From: Deltaproteobacteria bacterium
Lineage (GTDB): Bacteria; Bacillota; Desulfotomaculia; Desulfotomaculales; JAGUVT01
Reading direction: 5' to 3'
DNA: 56,860 nucleotides
Assembly: GCA_020062745.1 (NCBI GenBank)
Contig: JAGUVT010000068.1
Location: 1-56,860 of the forward strand
In this document: piece after piece, positions 28,260 through 40,952 of the stretch
Position numbering within the stretch: the first letter of the stretch is position 1
Layout of the letters: each line of letters starts with the position of its first letter
The notes under the pieces: model-generated
What the model saw: the letters and a program-made list of their open reading frames with translations, nothing else
Told to the model about the DNA's origin: nothing
The model's database searches: none
Position numbers and translations under genes: made by a program

Positions 28260-29327
28260 TTGCAGGAAGATGTTATTTCAACCAGGTATATAAAGGTTGA
28301 TCCCTGCTGCCCCGACCGGACAGTGATAGCTGAAGCCGCCCTTGTCTTGCGCCGGGGCGGGCTGGTGGCTTTTCCGACTGAGACTGTCTACGGTCTGGGA
28401 GTCAACGCTCTGGACGGTACGGCGGCAGCCCGTCTTTTTGCAGTTAAAGGAAGACCAGCCGATAATCCCCTGATTATTCATGTTGCCGGCCGTGATATGG
28501 TGTTTCAACTGGCCGGACAGGTGCCGGAAAAAGCGATTTTGTTGATGGACATCTTCTGGCCCGGTCCGCTTACCCTGGTCCTGCCGGGCGGAAAAGGGGT
28601 TCCTGCCTGGGTAACTGGCGGCCTGGATACTGTCGCCATACGTATGCCGGATCATCCTGTGGCTCTGGCCCTGATCCGGGAGGCCGCACTGCCGGTAGCG
28701 GCTCCCAGCGCCAACATCTCCGGGCGTCCCAGCCCGACTACGGCAGGTCATGTGCTGTGTGATCTGGCCGGGCGGATTGAAGTAGTGTTGGACGGCGGTC
28801 CTACCGGTCTGGGAGTCGAATCGACGGTGCTGGATCTTACAGCGCCGACGCCTCAGATTTTGCGGCCGGGCGGCATTACGCCGGAAGATTTGCAAAATGT
28901 CCTGGGAGCGGTTGAGGTTCACCCGGGTATCCGGGCCGGTTCAGAATGGTGTGGGGAAACCCGTTCCCCGGGGCTGAAATATACTCACTATGCTCCCGAT
29001 GCCCCCCTGTTGTTGGTGGAAGGCAGCCCGGAGTCGGTGACGGCAAAGATTGTGGACCTGGCGAGACAGTACCGGGCTAAAGGCCTGAGAGCGGGGATTC
29101 TGTCATGCAACGGCCGGAAGGAATTTTATGGAGAAGGGGAAGTTTTGCAGGCCGGTGGCCGGGACGACCCTGCTGCTGTCGCCGCCGGACTCTATGCGGC
29201 CCTGCGGCGCTTTGACGAACTGGCGGTTGATATTATTCTGGCCGAAGGCATTAAGGATGAGGGCATCGGTCTGGCTATAATGAACCGCCTGCGGAAAGCG
29301 GCGGGGCACCGGTTGCTGAGAGTTTAA
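28260..29327 (+). CDS. tsaC: L-threonylcarbamoyladenylate synthase (Sua5 type)
   Basis: A 355-residue enzyme making threonylcarbamoyl-AMP for the t6A37 tRNA modification. The YrdC/TsaC domain (about 20-205) has KGRPADNPLIIHV and the SANISGRPSPT motif. The C-terminal Sua5 domain (about 240-350) marks the longer, Sua5/YwlC form. The TTG start at 28260 follows AAGGAGAG. It is placed between prmC and the arginine phosphatase, the same order as in Bacillus (prmC-...-ywlC-...-ywlE), which supports the call. Confidence 0.93.
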   Translation: MQEDVISTRYIKVDPCCPDRTVIAEAALVLRRGGLVAFPTETVYGLGVNALDGTAAARLFAVKGRPADNPLIIHVAGRDMVFQLAGQVPEKAILLMDIFWPGPLTLVLPGGKGVPAWVTGGLDTVAIRMPDHPVALALIREAALPVAAPSANISGRPSPTTAGHVLCDLAGRIEVVLDGGPTGLGVESTVLDLTAPTPQILRPGGITPEDLQNVLGAVEVHPGIRAGSEWCGETRSPGLKYTHYAPDAPLLLVEGSPESVTAKIVDLARQYRAKGLRAGILSCNGRKEFYGEGEVLQAGGRDDPAAVAAGLYAALRRFDELAVDIILAEGIKDEGIGLAIMNRLRKAAGHRLLRV

Positions 29328-29414
29328 CCGGGCTTTAATCGCACTGCTGCTTTTACGAACAAAGGGTTGCTTGTGGCGGGAAACTACCCGGCTCTGCTCA
29401 TGACGGCCTGAAAT

Positions 29415-29428
29415 GTCATTGCGAGAGG
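29415..29428 (+). repeat. half copy of the GTCATTGCGAG repeat
   Basis: GTCATTGCGAGAGG matches one end of the palindromic elements at 4611 and 23939. No second arm is present before the next gene. Confidence 0.45.
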
Positions 29429-29489
29429 GATTTGCCGGAAATCACAGCTTTTACGGAGTAAAAATCTGCTTTTGGAGAGAGTGGGAAGG

Positions 29490-29945
29490 TTGTCCAGGAA
29501 AATTCTCTTTGTTTGTACTGGCAATACCTGCCGCAGCAGCATGGCCGAGGCGCTGGCCCGCCAGATGCTGGCCCGGGGGAGTGCTGGCCGCGCAATTGAA
29601 GTGTTTTCGGCGGGGCTCGCGGCGGCGCCGGGAACTCCGGCTTCGTCTGCGGCTGTGGAGGCCCTGGCCGAACTCGGCATTGATTTGAAAAAACACCGGG
29701 CTTCCCGCTTAACTGTAGAGATGGCGGGCAGAGCCGACCTGGTGCTGACCATGACCGGCGTCCAGAAGGAACAGGTGCGGAAAATGGTTCCCGGCGCCAG
29801 GGTTTTAACCCTGGCCGAATACGCGGGGCAGGGGACAGACATATCCGATCCTGTTGGACAGCCCCTGGTGGTTTACCGCCGTTGTGCCGCTCAACTGAAA
29901 GAAATGGTGGCTGCGGCCTTGCGCAGGCTGGCAAGGGAAATGTAG
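29490..29945 (+). CDS. ywlE: low-molecular-weight protein arginine/tyrosine phosphatase (YwlE-like)
   Basis: A 151-residue LMW-PTP family protein. The active-site loop is FVCTGNTCRSS near residues 6-16, and the usual Pro after Ser is replaced by Ser. The late acid motif is VTLTMTGVQK-like followed by ISDPVGQP with the catalytic Asp. The CTGNTCRS loop with Thr is the YwlE signature for phospho-arginine specificity. I choose TTG 29490 after GGAGAGAG; GTG 29481 is possible. It lies between tsaC and rpiB, as ywlE does in Bacillus. Confidence 0.87.
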   Translation: MSRKILFVCTGNTCRSSMAEALARQMLARGSAGRAIEVFSAGLAAAPGTPASSAAVEALAELGIDLKKHRASRLTVEMAGRADLVLTMTGVQKEQVRKMVPGARVLTLAEYAGQGTDISDPVGQPLVVYRRCAAQLKEMVAAALRRLAREM

Positions 29946-30020
29946 GGACAGGAGAATAATTTTAGAAGGCTCCCCGGCTGCAAAATGAATAGAATATAAA
30001 GAGAGAAGAGGGGTGCTTTG

Positions 30021-30527
30021 GTGAGGATAGCTGTAGCCGGCGATCACGGCGGCTTTCGATTAAAAGAAGGGATTATCCGGTACCTGGAAGAGATGGGCAT
30101 TGATTATAAAGATTTCGGCACTTATTCGGAAGAATCGGTGGACTACCCGGATTTTGCCCTGCCGGTGGCCGAGGCGGTGCGGGAAGGGCGCTTCGACAGG
30201 GGTATTTTGTGCTGCGGCACCGGTATCGGCGTGGCTATTGCCGCCAATAAAGTGCCCGGCATACGCGCCGCCCAGTGCCATGACACCTTTTCGGCCAGGG
30301 CGGCCCGGGAGCATAATGACGCCAATATCCTGACCATGGGTCAGCGGGTGATCGGGCCGGGACTGGCCCGGGAGATTGTGCGGGTTTGGCTGGAATCAGA
30401 GTTTACCGGCGGCCGCCACACCTGCCGGGTGGAGAAAATAGGGGCCATTGAACAAAAGTACGGCAAGTCAACTGGACTGACCTGTGGGGAGGAAAAAAAG
30501 AGTGAATCGTGCTCTGGTAGATGTTGA
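30021..30527 (+). CDS. rpiB: ribose-5-phosphate isomerase B
   Basis: A 168-residue RpiB/LacAB family sugar isomerase. It begins [16 protein letters not shown] and has the [14 protein letters not shown] motif with the catalytic Cys near residue 71. It interconverts ribose-5-phosphate and ribulose-5-phosphate. The C-terminus is about 20 residues longer than usual and overlaps the glyA start by 26 bases. GTG 30021 follows AGAGGGGTG. It is linked with the transaldolase of this window by pathway, not by operon. Confidence 0.92.
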   Translation: MRIAVAGDHGGFRLKEGIIRYLEEMGIDYKDFGTYSEESVDYPDFALPVAEAVREGRFDRGILCCGTGIGVAIAANKVPGIRAAQCHDTFSARAAREHNDANILTMGQRVIGPGLAREIVRVWLESEFTGGRHTCRVEKIGAIEQKYGKSTGLTCGEEKKSESCSGRC

Positions 30528-31737
30528 CCCGGAGATTGCCGGCGCCATTGAACGGGAGGTTGGCCGGCAGCGCTATACGATCGAACTGATTGCCTCGGAA
30601 AACGTGGCCAGCCGGGCGGTAATGGAGGCCCAGTGCTCTGTTTTGACGAATAAGTATGCGGAAGGTTACCCCGGCCGGCGTTATTACGGCGGCTGCGAGT
30701 TTGTGGATGAAGTGGAAAGCCTGGCGATCAACCGGGCCAAAAAGCTGTTTGGGGCCGAGCACGTCAATGTCCAGCCCCACTCCGGGACCCAGGCCAATAC
30801 GGCTGTTTATTTCTCTTTCCTCAGGCCGGGGGATACAATTTTGGGAATGAACCTGGCCCACGGCGGGCACCTGACCCACGGAAGTCCGGTAAACATTTCC
30901 GGAAAGTATTTTAGCGTGGCATTTTACGGCGTGGATAAAGAAACCGGCTGCATTGACTACGATCAGGTTTTAGCCGCCGCTCTGGCCTGCCGGCCGAAAA
31001 TGATCGTGGCCGGCGCCAGCGCTTATCCGCGTGTTATCGATTTTCGCCGGATGGGTGAAATAGCCGCGGAGGCGGGGGCCCGGCTGATGGTGGATATGGC
31101 GCACATTGCCGGGCTGGTGGCGGCCGGCCTGCATGTGAGTCCGGTTCCGTATGCCGACGTGGTCACCACCACCACCCACAAAACCCTGCGGGGGCCGCGC
31201 GGCGGGATAATTCTCTGCCGGGAGAAATACGGCGCGCAAATTGACAAGGCGGTCTTTCCTGGCATTCAGGGCGGCCCCCTGATGCATGTCATCGCGGCCA
31301 AGGCGGTGGCGTTGCAGGAAGCCCTGCAGCCGGAGTTCAAGGTTTATCAACAGCGGATTGTGGAGAACGCCCGGGCGCTGGCCGCCGCGCTCCAGGAACG
31401 GGGCTTTACCCTGGTTTCCGGCGGCACTGACAATCACCTGGTACTGGTGGATTTGCGCGGCAAGGGCGTTACCGGGCAGGAGGCGCAGACGGTCCTGGAT
31501 TCGGTGGGCGTGACGGTGAATAAAAACGCCATACCCTTCGACCCGCAGCCGCCGAATGTCGCCAGCGGTATCCGTATCGGCACGCCGGCGGTGACCAGCC
31601 GGGGCATGGATGCGGAAATCATGCGGCGGATAGCCGAAATTATAGACTATACCCTGGCCAACCGGCACGACCCCGGCAAGCTGGCCGCCGTGCGCCGGGA
31701 AGTGGATGAACTCTGCCGCAGCCACCCGCTTTACTGA
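30502..31737 (+). CDS. glyA: serine hydroxymethyltransferase
   Basis: A 411-residue PLP enzyme that moves a one-carbon unit between serine and tetrahydrofolate, forming glycine. The PLP lysine is Lys227 in [14 protein letters not shown]. The N-terminal [11 protein letters not shown] and GRRYYGG motifs are present. I begin it at GTG 30502, nine bases after GGGGAGG; the GTG at 30484 precedes that site. It overlaps rpiB, implying coupled translation. All family motifs and the length are normal. Confidence 0.95.
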   Translation: MNRALVDVDPEIAGAIEREVGRQRYTIELIASENVASRAVMEAQCSVLTNKYAEGYPGRRYYGGCEFVDEVESLAINRAKKLFGAEHVNVQPHSGTQANTAVYFSFLRPGDTILGMNLAHGGHLTHGSPVNISGKYFSVAFYGVDKETGCIDYDQVLAAALACRPKMIVAGASAYPRVIDFRRMGEIAAEAGARLMVDMAHIAGLVAAGLHVSPVPYADVVTTTTHKTLRGPRGGIILCREKYGAQIDKAVFPGIQGGPLMHVIAAKAVALQEALQPEFKVYQQRIVENARALAAALQERGFTLVSGGTDNHLVLVDLRGKGVTGQEAQTVLDSVGVTVNKNAIPFDPQPPNVASGIRIGTPAVTSRGMDAEIMRRIAEIIDYTLANRHDPGKLAAVRREVDELCRSHPLY

Positions 31738-31769
31738 GATAAAACAAAGAATAATTCCGGAGGTGTTTT

Positions 31770-32216
31770 ATGCGGCCGGACTGGGACAATTACTTTATGG
31801 ATATAACGCGGGTGGTGGCCACCCGCTCCACCTGCCTGCGGCGCCGGGTGGGGGCGATCATCGTCAGGGACCGCCGCATCCTGGCCACCGGCTATAACGG
31901 CGCCCCGCGGGGTTTGAAGCATTGCCTGGAAGCGGGCTGCTTGCGGGAGCGGGAAGGAGTGCCTTCCGGCGAACGGCACGAGCTTTGTCGGGGACTGCAC
32001 GCCGAGCAGAACGCCCTGATCCAGGCCGCGGTACACGGCATCGTCGTTTTCGGCGCGGTTATTTATGCCACTCACCAGCCCTGTATCCTTTGCGCCAAGC
32101 TTTTAATCAACGCCGGCATAAAAAAGGTCATCTTCGAGGGCGGCTACCCCGACGCGCTGGCCCTGGAGATGTTTGACGAAGCCGGCATCGAACTGATCCA
32201 GTTAAAAGAGAACTGA
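31770..32216 (+). CDS. comEB: dCMP deaminase (ComEB-like)
   Basis: A 148-residue zinc-dependent deaminase of the deoxycytidylate deaminase family. The zinc and catalytic residues lie in HAEQNAL and PCILC. It converts dCMP to dUMP for thymidylate synthesis. The ATG follows CCGGAGGTG, 32 bases after glyA, which also serves thymidylate and folate metabolism, so one transcript is likely. A related riboflavin-type deaminase is less likely because of the short single-domain length. Confidence 0.9.
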   Translation: MRPDWDNYFMDITRVVATRSTCLRRRVGAIIVRDRRILATGYNGAPRGLKHCLEAGCLREREGVPSGERHELCRGLHAEQNALIQAAVHGIVVFGAVIYATHQPCILCAKLLINAGIKKVIFEGGYPDALALEMFDEAGIELIQLKEN

Positions 32217-32235
32217 AAGGCCATTTTTTTCTTTG

Positions 32236-32272
32236 TCCCCCCGGTGCTCTCTGTGGCCTCTGTGACTAATTT
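32236..32272 (-). repeat. CACAGAG dispersed repeat, reverse orientation
   Basis: Reads TTAGTCACAGAGGCCACAGA on the minus strand, matching the family at 8994-9024. It fills most of the comEB-wecB gap. Confidence 0.5.
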
Positions 32273-32291
32273 TTCGAGAGAAGGAGTTTAA

Positions 32292-33437
32292 TTGCTAAAA
32301 GTCCTCGTAGTTTTAGGCACCAGGCCGGAGGCCATTAAAATGGCTCCGCTGGTGAAGGAACTGGAAAAGTACCCGCGACAGATCAGGTGTAAAGTGGCGG
32401 TTACGGCCCAGCACCGGGAAATGCTCGACCAGGTGCTGAACCTTTTCAATATTGTGCCGGATTATGACCTCAACATTATGAGGCACGGGCAGGATCTGTT
32501 CACCATCACTGGCCGGGTGCTGGCCGGCATGCGGGAGATTCTCGAAACCGACCGGCCCGGCCTGGTGCTGGTGCACGGCGATACCACCACTACCTTTGTG
32601 GCGGCTTTGGCCGCCTTTTATATGCAGATACCGGTAGGACACGTGGAAGCCGGCCTGCGTACCGGCCATAAATATTCTCCTTTTCCGGAGGAATTAAACC
32701 GGCACTTGACGGGAGTGCTGGCCGACCGGCATTTTGCTCCCACCGGTACCGCTCTTGACAACCTGCTCAAAGAAGGGGTGCCGCGGGAAAATATCCTGGT
32801 TACCGGGAATACTGTTATTGACGCGCTGCAGGCCACGGTGAAAACCGACTTTGTTTTTGCGGATCCGGTGCTGCGCCGCATTGATTACGACCGGCGGCGG
32901 GTACTGCTGGTAACCACCCACCGGCGGGAGAACCTGGGAGCCCCCCTGCGGTCGGTTTACCTGGCTTTCAAAGAGATAGTGCAGGCATACGACGATGTGG
33001 AAATAGTTTTCCCGGTTCATAAAAATCCGGAGGTGCGGCGCCGGGTGGAAGAAGTGCTTGCCGGGGCGCCGCGTGTGCACCTGCTGGAACCGCTGGATTA
33101 CGAACCCTTTGTGAACGTAATGCAGCGCAGTTACCTGGTGCTCACCGATTCGGGCGGCCTGCAGGAAGAGGCGCCTGCTCTGGGCAAGCCGGTACTGGTT
33201 TTGCGCGACACTACCGAACGGCCGGAAGCCGTAGCCGCCGGTACCGTCCTTGTTGTGGGGACCGCGACTGAAACGGTGGCTTCTGAGATCCGGCGTCTGC
33301 TTGATGACGCCGGTCATTACCGGCGCATGGCCGGGGCCGTCAACCCTTACGGTGACGGCCGGGCCGCGAAAAGGATCGCCGGGGCGATTCTTTACTGGTT
33401 CGGCTTTGCCGACCGGTTGCCGGAAGAATACAGGTGA
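32292..33437 (+). CDS. wecB: UDP-N-acetylglucosamine 2-epimerase (non-hydrolysing)
   Basis: A 381-residue GT-B fold enzyme that interconverts UDP-GlcNAc and UDP-ManNAc, supplying wall polysaccharide precursors. It starts MLKVLVVLGTRPEAIK, and VHGDTTT, GHVEAGLRT and the C-terminal TDSGGLQEEAP motif are all present. The TTG start follows GAAGGAG. It stands just before the ATP synthase genes, an order seen in several Clostridia and Bacilli. Confidence 0.94.
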   Translation: MLKVLVVLGTRPEAIKMAPLVKELEKYPRQIRCKVAVTAQHREMLDQVLNLFNIVPDYDLNIMRHGQDLFTITGRVLAGMREILETDRPGLVLVHGDTTTTFVAALAAFYMQIPVGHVEAGLRTGHKYSPFPEELNRHLTGVLADRHFAPTGTALDNLLKEGVPRENILVTGNTVIDALQATVKTDFVFADPVLRRIDYDRRRVLLVTTHRRENLGAPLRSVYLAFKEIVQAYDDVEIVFPVHKNPEVRRRVEEVLAGAPRVHLLEPLDYEPFVNVMQRSYLVLTDSGGLQEEAPALGKPVLVLRDTTERPEAVAAGTVLVVGTATETVASEIRRLLDDAGHYRRMAGAVNPYGDGRAAKRIAGAILYWFGFADRLPEEYR

Positions 33438-33521
33438 AAAATTTTTCACAAGCGGCATCCGTAATCTCGAAGGAATTAAAATATTTTTGTAGAATATTGA
33501 AATAGAGAAGAGGGCAAAAGC

Positions 33522-33740
33522 ATGAGCGGCGGCAAGAGTCCTTTCAAGGTGATGAAAGCGTTTGCCATCGGTTCCACCCTTGGTGTCCAGTTCGCGGCCA
33601 GTGTCCTCCTGGGTTTCTGGGGCGGGCGTTTTCTGGATCACCGGCTCGGTTCCGAGCCGTGGCTGATGGTGGCCGGTGTTTTGCTGGGAGTTGCCGCCGG
33701 AACAATCGGGATTTACCGTGTTGTTTCGCGCCTTTTTTAG
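33522..33740 (+). CDS. atpZ: AtpZ-like small membrane protein of the ATP synthase operon
   Basis: A 72-residue protein with two predicted membrane helices (about 10-35 and 42-65) joined by a short GRFLDHRLG loop, matching the AtpZ/AtpI family at the head of F1Fo operons. AtpZ and AtpI have been linked to c-ring assembly and to magnesium or calcium transport. ATG 33522 follows GAGAAGAGGGC. It probably begins the atp operon; no clear promoter is visible in the preceding 80 bases. Confidence 0.8.
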   Translation: MSGGKSPFKVMKAFAIGSTLGVQFAASVLLGFWGGRFLDHRLGSEPWLMVAGVLLGVAAGTIGIYRVVSRLF

Positions 33741-33818
33741 GAGAATGTTTTCCCGGCGACGCCGGTGATAACGCCTCTATAAATATATTTAGAGAATACC
33801 TTACCGGGAGAGGATTTT

Positions 33819-34238
33819 TTGCAGGAGTTTTGCTTTGACACCAGTATCCGGAAATCTCTGGTGCGCACGTTGTTTGTTCTGGCGGGCGCTGTCGCCGTTC
33901 TTTTTTGGCACGGGGGGGACAACCCCGTACTGCTCGGTTTTGTTGTAGGCACGGCGTTGAGCGTGATCAACGGCGTGCTGCTTTCCATCTGGATCAAAAG
34001 GCTGACCGGGTGGAAAGAAATGCTCGGGGAAACCGACATCCTTAAAAAAGCCCGGTTTCTTTTCCAGATGGGCTTTTTCTTCCTGCGCTGGACGATTATT
34101 ATCAGCGTGCTTCTTTTGGCGGCTGAAACCGGATGGTTTAATTTGCTGGCAGTAATGGGCGGGTTGTTTGTTTTGCCCGCCTTTGCTAATGCCCGGGTTT
34201 TGCGGTCGCTGTGGCGCCAGAAACCCGGCGTCTCTTAG
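33819..34238 (+). CDS. atpI: ATP synthase protein I (AtpI-like)
   Basis: A 139-residue membrane protein with about four hydrophobic helices (roughly 14-30, 37-58, 75-95 and 100-120), fitting the ATP synthase I family. It is thought to help assemble the c ring. The TTG start at 33819 lies behind GGGAGAGG. It is located between atpZ and atpB, the usual place. Sequence conservation in this family is low, so the call rests mainly on topology and position. Confidence 0.75.
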   Translation: MQEFCFDTSIRKSLVRTLFVLAGAVAVLFWHGGDNPVLLGFVVGTALSVINGVLLSIWIKRLTGWKEMLGETDILKKARFLFQMGFFFLRWTIIISVLLLAAETGWFNLLAVMGGLFVLPAFANARVLRSLWRQKPGVS

Positions 34239-34272
34239 AGAGATACATTTTGGGAGAGGAGGTGAATTAGAA

Positions 34273-35022
34273 ATGGCTGCCGCTGGATTTAGCATTGAGA
34301 AAGTAGAACACGAACTCGATATCTGGGGGTTGCCGGCCCACCCGGTGCATTTGGGGGATATCGGGGGCTTTCCCATTGATGTGAACCCCAAAACCATTGT
34401 TTTTACATGGGTGGCCATGATTATCGTGCTCCTGCTGGGGGTCCTGGCTGCGCGGGGGGCCAGTGTGCGCCGGCCGACCAGGATGCAGTCGCTGTTTGAA
34501 CTGATGTTTGATTTTTTGCGGGGCTTGATCAACGAGAACATGAGCCCGCAGAAAGGCAACAGCATTTTCACCCTGATTGTGACTTTTTTCCTTTTCATCA
34601 CGACCTGCAACTTCCTGGGGCTGGTACCCACCTTAATGGCCCCCACGGCCGATCACCAGACCACCTTTGCCTTTGCGCTGATTACCTTCTTCATGATGTT
34701 CTGGCTGGGCATAAAGTACAAAGGGCCGGGTTACTTCAAGCATTACTTGAAGCCGTTCCCTTTTTTCCTGCCCATTACCATCCTTGAAGATCTGGCCAAG
34801 CCGCTTACCCTGGCCTTCCGTCTTTTCGGCAACATGAAGGGCAAAGAGGTTATGATTCTGGCCCTGCTCGGCCTGATCACCGGAGTGGCCGAATGGGGCG
34901 GCGGCTTTTTAGCTTCGGTCGCCTGGCTTGGGTTTGGGGTTTTTGTGTCTCTTATTCAGGCTTTTGTGTTTACCATGCTGACCATTGCTTACATCGGCAT
35001 CGCGGTTGCTGATGACCACTAA
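34273..35022 (+). CDS. atpB: ATP synthase Fo subunit a
   Basis: A 249-residue membrane subunit forming the proton or sodium half-channels next to the c ring. The essential arginine is Arg183 in LTLAFRLFGN. ATG 34273 follows GGAGAGGAGGTG. The open frame continues left to 34168 inside atpI, but those residues are not part of the family. Five to six helices are seen and the C-terminal FTMLTIAYIG is typical. It is followed by atpE after 27 bases. Confidence 0.95.
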   Translation: MAAAGFSIEKVEHELDIWGLPAHPVHLGDIGGFPIDVNPKTIVFTWVAMIIVLLLGVLAARGASVRRPTRMQSLFELMFDFLRGLINENMSPQKGNSIFTLIVTFFLFITTCNFLGLVPTLMAPTADHQTTFAFALITFFMMFWLGIKYKGPGYFKHYLKPFPFFLPITILEDLAKPLTLAFRLFGNMKGKEVMILALLGLITGVAEWGGGFLASVAWLGFGVFVSLIQAFVFTMLTIAYIGIAVADDH

Positions 35023-35046
35023 CACGAGATTTTACAGGAGGGATAA

Positions 35047-35286
<240 letters not shown>

Positions 35287-35315
35287 GCAGTTTTATGTAA
35301 GGAGGAGGAGAGTGG

Positions 35316-35804
35316 GTGGATTTAAGTTTTAATTATACGTTACTGGCGCAGATATTTCATTTTGTTCTTTTGCTCGTTCTCCTGCGTTTGTTTGCTTACA
35401 AACCGCTCTTAAAAGTGCTGGCCGACCGGCAGAAGTACGTGGCCGATAATATTGCCGCGGCCGAGCAGGAAAAAGCAGAGGCACAGAGACTTAAAGAGCG
35501 GCATGACGCCGAGCTGAAGCGGGTGCAGGAACAGACTCAGGAAATTATGCAAAAGGCCGCCCGGAGCGCTGAGGAACAGGCCCAGCAGATTATTGAAAGC
35601 GCCAGGCTTGAGGCCGGCCGTTTGAAAGACAGCGCCCTGGCCCAGATCCAGCGGGAAAAAGAAAAGGCGATGGCCGAGTTGCGGGGCGAAGTAGCCTCAT
35701 TATCGATTCTGATCGCCGGTAAAATTATCGGCCGGCAGCTTGACGACGCCGTCCAGCACAGGATGGTTGAGGACTTTATTAAAGAGGCAGGGGAGTTACA
35801 TTGA
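35316..35804 (+). CDS. atpF: ATP synthase Fo subunit b
   Basis: A 162-residue peripheral-stalk subunit. One N-terminal membrane helix (about 8-27) is followed by a long charged coiled-coil (about 35-140). The GTG start follows GGAGGAGGAG. Its stop overlaps the atpH start by four bases. It links the a subunit to delta and alpha and resists rotation of the F1 head. Confidence 0.93.
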   Translation: MDLSFNYTLLAQIFHFVLLLVLLRLFAYKPLLKVLADRQKYVADNIAAAEQEKAEAQRLKERHDAELKRVQEQTQEIMQKAARSAEEQAQQIIESARLEAGRLKDSALAQIQREKEKAMAELRGEVASLSILIAGKIIGRQLDDAVQHRMVEDFIKEAGELH

Positions 35805-36343
35805 TCAGGGGTGCTATCGCGGGGCGCTACGCGCAGGCCCTGTATGAAATAGCGGCGCAGGAGAAAAAGGTGGACGACCTGGAACAAGAACTGCTTGCCG
35901 TAGAGCAGCTCTTAAAGCAATACCCGGACTGGCGAAAGATTCTCCTTCACCCTCAGATCACCCCGGCCGAAAAGAAAGAATTGCTGAAAAAGCTGTTCGA
36001 GGGCCGGCTCTCGGAGATAACCGGCAATTTCCTGGCCTTGCTCATCGACCACCGGCGGGAATCATTCCTCGGCGATATTGTGGCCGAGTTTACGGCCGCC
36101 GCCAACGCCGGCCGCAACATAGTGACGGCGCAGGTTACATCCGCTGTGGAACTGGACAACAAGGAGAAAAGCAAAATCATCGCTGTCTTGAACCGCCTGG
36201 CCGGTAAAAAGGCGCAGGTTGCTTTTGCGGTGGACCCGCTCCTGATCGGCGGCGCGGTGGTGCGCATGGGGGACAAGGTGATTGACGGCAGCGTGAGAGC
36301 CAGGCTGACTTCTCTGAGAGAACGGCTTAAGGCAATAAGTTAA
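35801..36343 (+). CDS. atpH: ATP synthase F1 subunit delta
   Basis: A 180-residue OSCP/delta subunit connecting the b stalk to the top of F1. The start [18 protein letters not shown] is typical, and the C-terminal [16 protein letters not shown] is the most conserved part of the family. The TTG start overlaps the atpF stop and follows GGGGAG, so translation is coupled. Confidence 0.93.
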   Translation: MIRGAIAGRYAQALYEIAAQEKKVDDLEQELLAVEQLLKQYPDWRKILLHPQITPAEKKELLKKLFEGRLSEITGNFLALLIDHRRESFLGDIVAEFTAAANAGRNIVTAQVTSAVELDNKEKSKIIAVLNRLAGKKAQVAFAVDPLLIGGAVVRMGDKVIDGSVRARLTSLRERLKAIS

Positions 36344-36364
36344 TGGATAGGGGTGAACCAGTAG

Positions 36365-37891
<1,527 letters not shown>

Positions 37892-37929
37892 CGGACTTTT
37901 TGACACGGTAGAGGTGGTGAAAACATAAG

Positions 37930-38781
37930 ATGGCCAGTTTACGTGACCTCCGGCGCCGGATCAAAAGCGTAAAAAGCACTCAGCAGATTACCAAAGCGAT
38001 GAAAGCCGTATCGGCCGCCAAAATGCGGCGCGCCCAGGAGCAGGTGCTGGCGGCCCGGCCCTATTCCCGGAGGATCAGGGAAGTACTGGGGCGGGTGGCC
38101 GGGGCTTCCGGCGGAGTAAAGCACCCGCTGCTGGCGGTACGGGAACCGAAGCAGGTGGCCTATATCCTGATCACGGCCGACCGCGGGCTGTGCGGCGGCT
38201 TCAACGGCAATCTGATCCGCAAGACAAACCAGGAAATGCGGGGACTGACCGCCGGCCTCAGCATAGTTACGGTAGGGCGCAAAGGCCGGGATTTCTTCCG
38301 CCGGCGCCGCTATCAGATCGACCAGCAGTATGTAGGTCTGGGGGAAAACATTAAATACAACACGGCCAGGGATATTGCCGGTTTTGTAATCGATAAATAT
38401 ACCGGCGCGGAGTATGACGAGGTTTACCTGGTCTACAGCCAATTTGTGAATGTTTTGGTGCAGCGTCCGACGGTGGAAAAACTGTTGCCCGTGGAACCGC
38501 CGGCCGGTGAGGACGCCGGGGCGGTCAACTATATTTTTGAGCCTTCGCCCGAGGCGGTAATGGCGGAGCTGTTGCCGAAATACGTTGAAAACGCTATTTT
38601 TCATGCCCTGCTCGAATCCAAGGCCGGCGAGCACAGCGCCCGGATGACCGCCATGGATTCGGCCACCAAGAACGCCGCGGAGATGATTGACAGGCTGACC
38701 CTGTCCCTGAACCGGGCCCGTCAGGCGGCCATTACCAAAGAGATTTCCGAAATCGTCGGCGGCGCGGCGGCTCTGGAATAG
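37930..38781 (+). CDS. atpG: ATP synthase F1 subunit gamma
   Basis: A 283-residue central rotor shaft. The start [20 protein letters not shown] and the end [18 protein letters not shown] are the two conserved coiled-coil helices of the family. [12 protein letters not shown] is also present. The ATG follows GAGGTGGTG with an 11- to 12-base gap. No regulatory insertion of the cyanobacterial or chloroplast type is present. Confidence 0.95.
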   Translation: MASLRDLRRRIKSVKSTQQITKAMKAVSAAKMRRAQEQVLAARPYSRRIREVLGRVAGASGGVKHPLLAVREPKQVAYILITADRGLCGGFNGNLIRKTNQEMRGLTAGLSIVTVGRKGRDFFRRRRYQIDQQYVGLGENIKYNTARDIAGFVIDKYTGAEYDEVYLVYSQFVNVLVQRPTVEKLLPVEPPAGEDAGAVNYIFEPSPEAVMAELLPKYVENAIFHALLESKAGEHSARMTAMDSATKNAAEMIDRLTLSLNRARQAAITKEISEIVGGAAALE

Positions 38782-40230
<1,449 letters not shown>

Positions 40231-40233
40231 GCC

Positions 40234-40632
40234 ATGTCCGAGAAAACTCAGCGGCTGGAAATTGTCACTCCCGAAAAAAAGGTATTCAGCGAAGAAGTAC
40301 AGTTTCTGGTGGCCCCGGGTACCGCCGGCGAACTGGGTATTTTGCCGGAGCACGCCCCGCTGGTGACCACCTTGCATATCGGCGTCCTGCGCGTTCAGCA
40401 GGCCGAAAAGCAGTTTAAGGTGGCCGTAAGCGGCGGTTTTATGGAGGTGCGCAACAGCAAGGTGACGGTGCTGGCCGGCACGGCCGAGCGGGCCGAAGAA
40501 ATCAACGTGACCCGGGCCGAAGCGGCCAGACAGCGGGCCGAAGCCAGACTGGCCGGCGGCGGGGACATCGACGTGCTGCGGGCCGAGCTGGCCTTAAAAC
40601 GGGCGCTGGCCAGGCTCAAAGCAGCACAGTAA
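40234..40632 (+). CDS. atpC: ATP synthase F1 subunit epsilon
   Basis: A 132-residue rotor subunit with an N-terminal beta sandwich (about 5-85, including GELGILPEHAPLVTTL) and a C-terminal helical hairpin (about 90-132) that can inhibit ATP hydrolysis. It starts three bases after the atpD stop, behind GGAGGG inside atpD. It is the last gene of the operon and is followed by a terminator. Confidence 0.93.
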   Translation: MSEKTQRLEIVTPEKKVFSEEVQFLVAPGTAGELGILPEHAPLVTTLHIGVLRVQQAEKQFKVAVSGGFMEVRNSKVTVLAGTAERAEEINVTRAEAARQRAEARLAGGGDIDVLRAELALKRALARLKAAQ

Positions 40633-40697
40633 AAGATTGCAGGCCGTTTCTTTGGCCGGTTTTTGAAAAAGTTAAAAAGCACTTTGGGTTTAAAAAG

Positions 40698-40726
40698 CCG
40701 GGGAGAATACCCCGGTTTTGTTTTTG
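40698..40726 (+). terminator. terminator of the ATP synthase operon
   Basis: CCGGGG and CCCCGG form a six-base stem with a six-base loop, followed by TTTTGTTTTTG. It is 65 bases after atpC. Confidence 0.8.
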
Positions 40727-40829
40727 TATAGGAAATTATGCTGCGGGCCGTTTTGTGGATAACTTTTTAAAGTCGCCCGAAGGGCGAATTTGTTTTTGTA
40801 TAGGAAATTATGCTGCAGGCCGTTTTGTG
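40716..40829. repeat. 72-bp-period direct repeat after atpC
   Basis: A block of about 42 bases (TTTGTTTTTGTATAGG, then AAATTATGCTGC, R, GGCCGTTTTGTG) occurs at 40717-40757 and again at 40789-40829, with one or two differences. Each copy comes right after a GC hairpin (CCGGGG/CCCCGG, and CGCCC-GAA-GGGCG at 40774-40786). The unit therefore looks like hairpin plus tail, repeated twice. Confidence 0.7.
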
Positions 40830-40883
40830 TTTCAAGACCTGACCCCATTTTCCATTCTCGTTTCGTATGAAACCTTGACAACA

Positions 40884-40921
40884 AAGTGACATGTTGCTAC
40901 AATTGTAGCAACATGTCACTT
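40884..40921. promoter_or_regulatory. perfect 38-bp palindrome, likely TA operator
   Basis: Two exact 19-base half-sites (AAGTGACATGTTGCTACAA and its reverse complement) with no centre gap. It lies 32 bases before the Phd-type antitoxin. A TTGTAG at 40902-40907 in its right arm, 18 bases and TATAGG at 40926-40931 could be the promoter, so a protein bound here would block transcription. Phd/YefM antitoxins are known to autoregulate at palindromes. Confidence 0.7.
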
Positions 40922-40952
40922 ATAGTATAGGATAGTAAGGCAGGTGCAGTTC

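Noticed and set aside
34168-34272. Earlier start for atpB
   Set aside because: The extra residues are out-of-frame atpI sequence; ATG 34273 directly follows a strong ribosome site.
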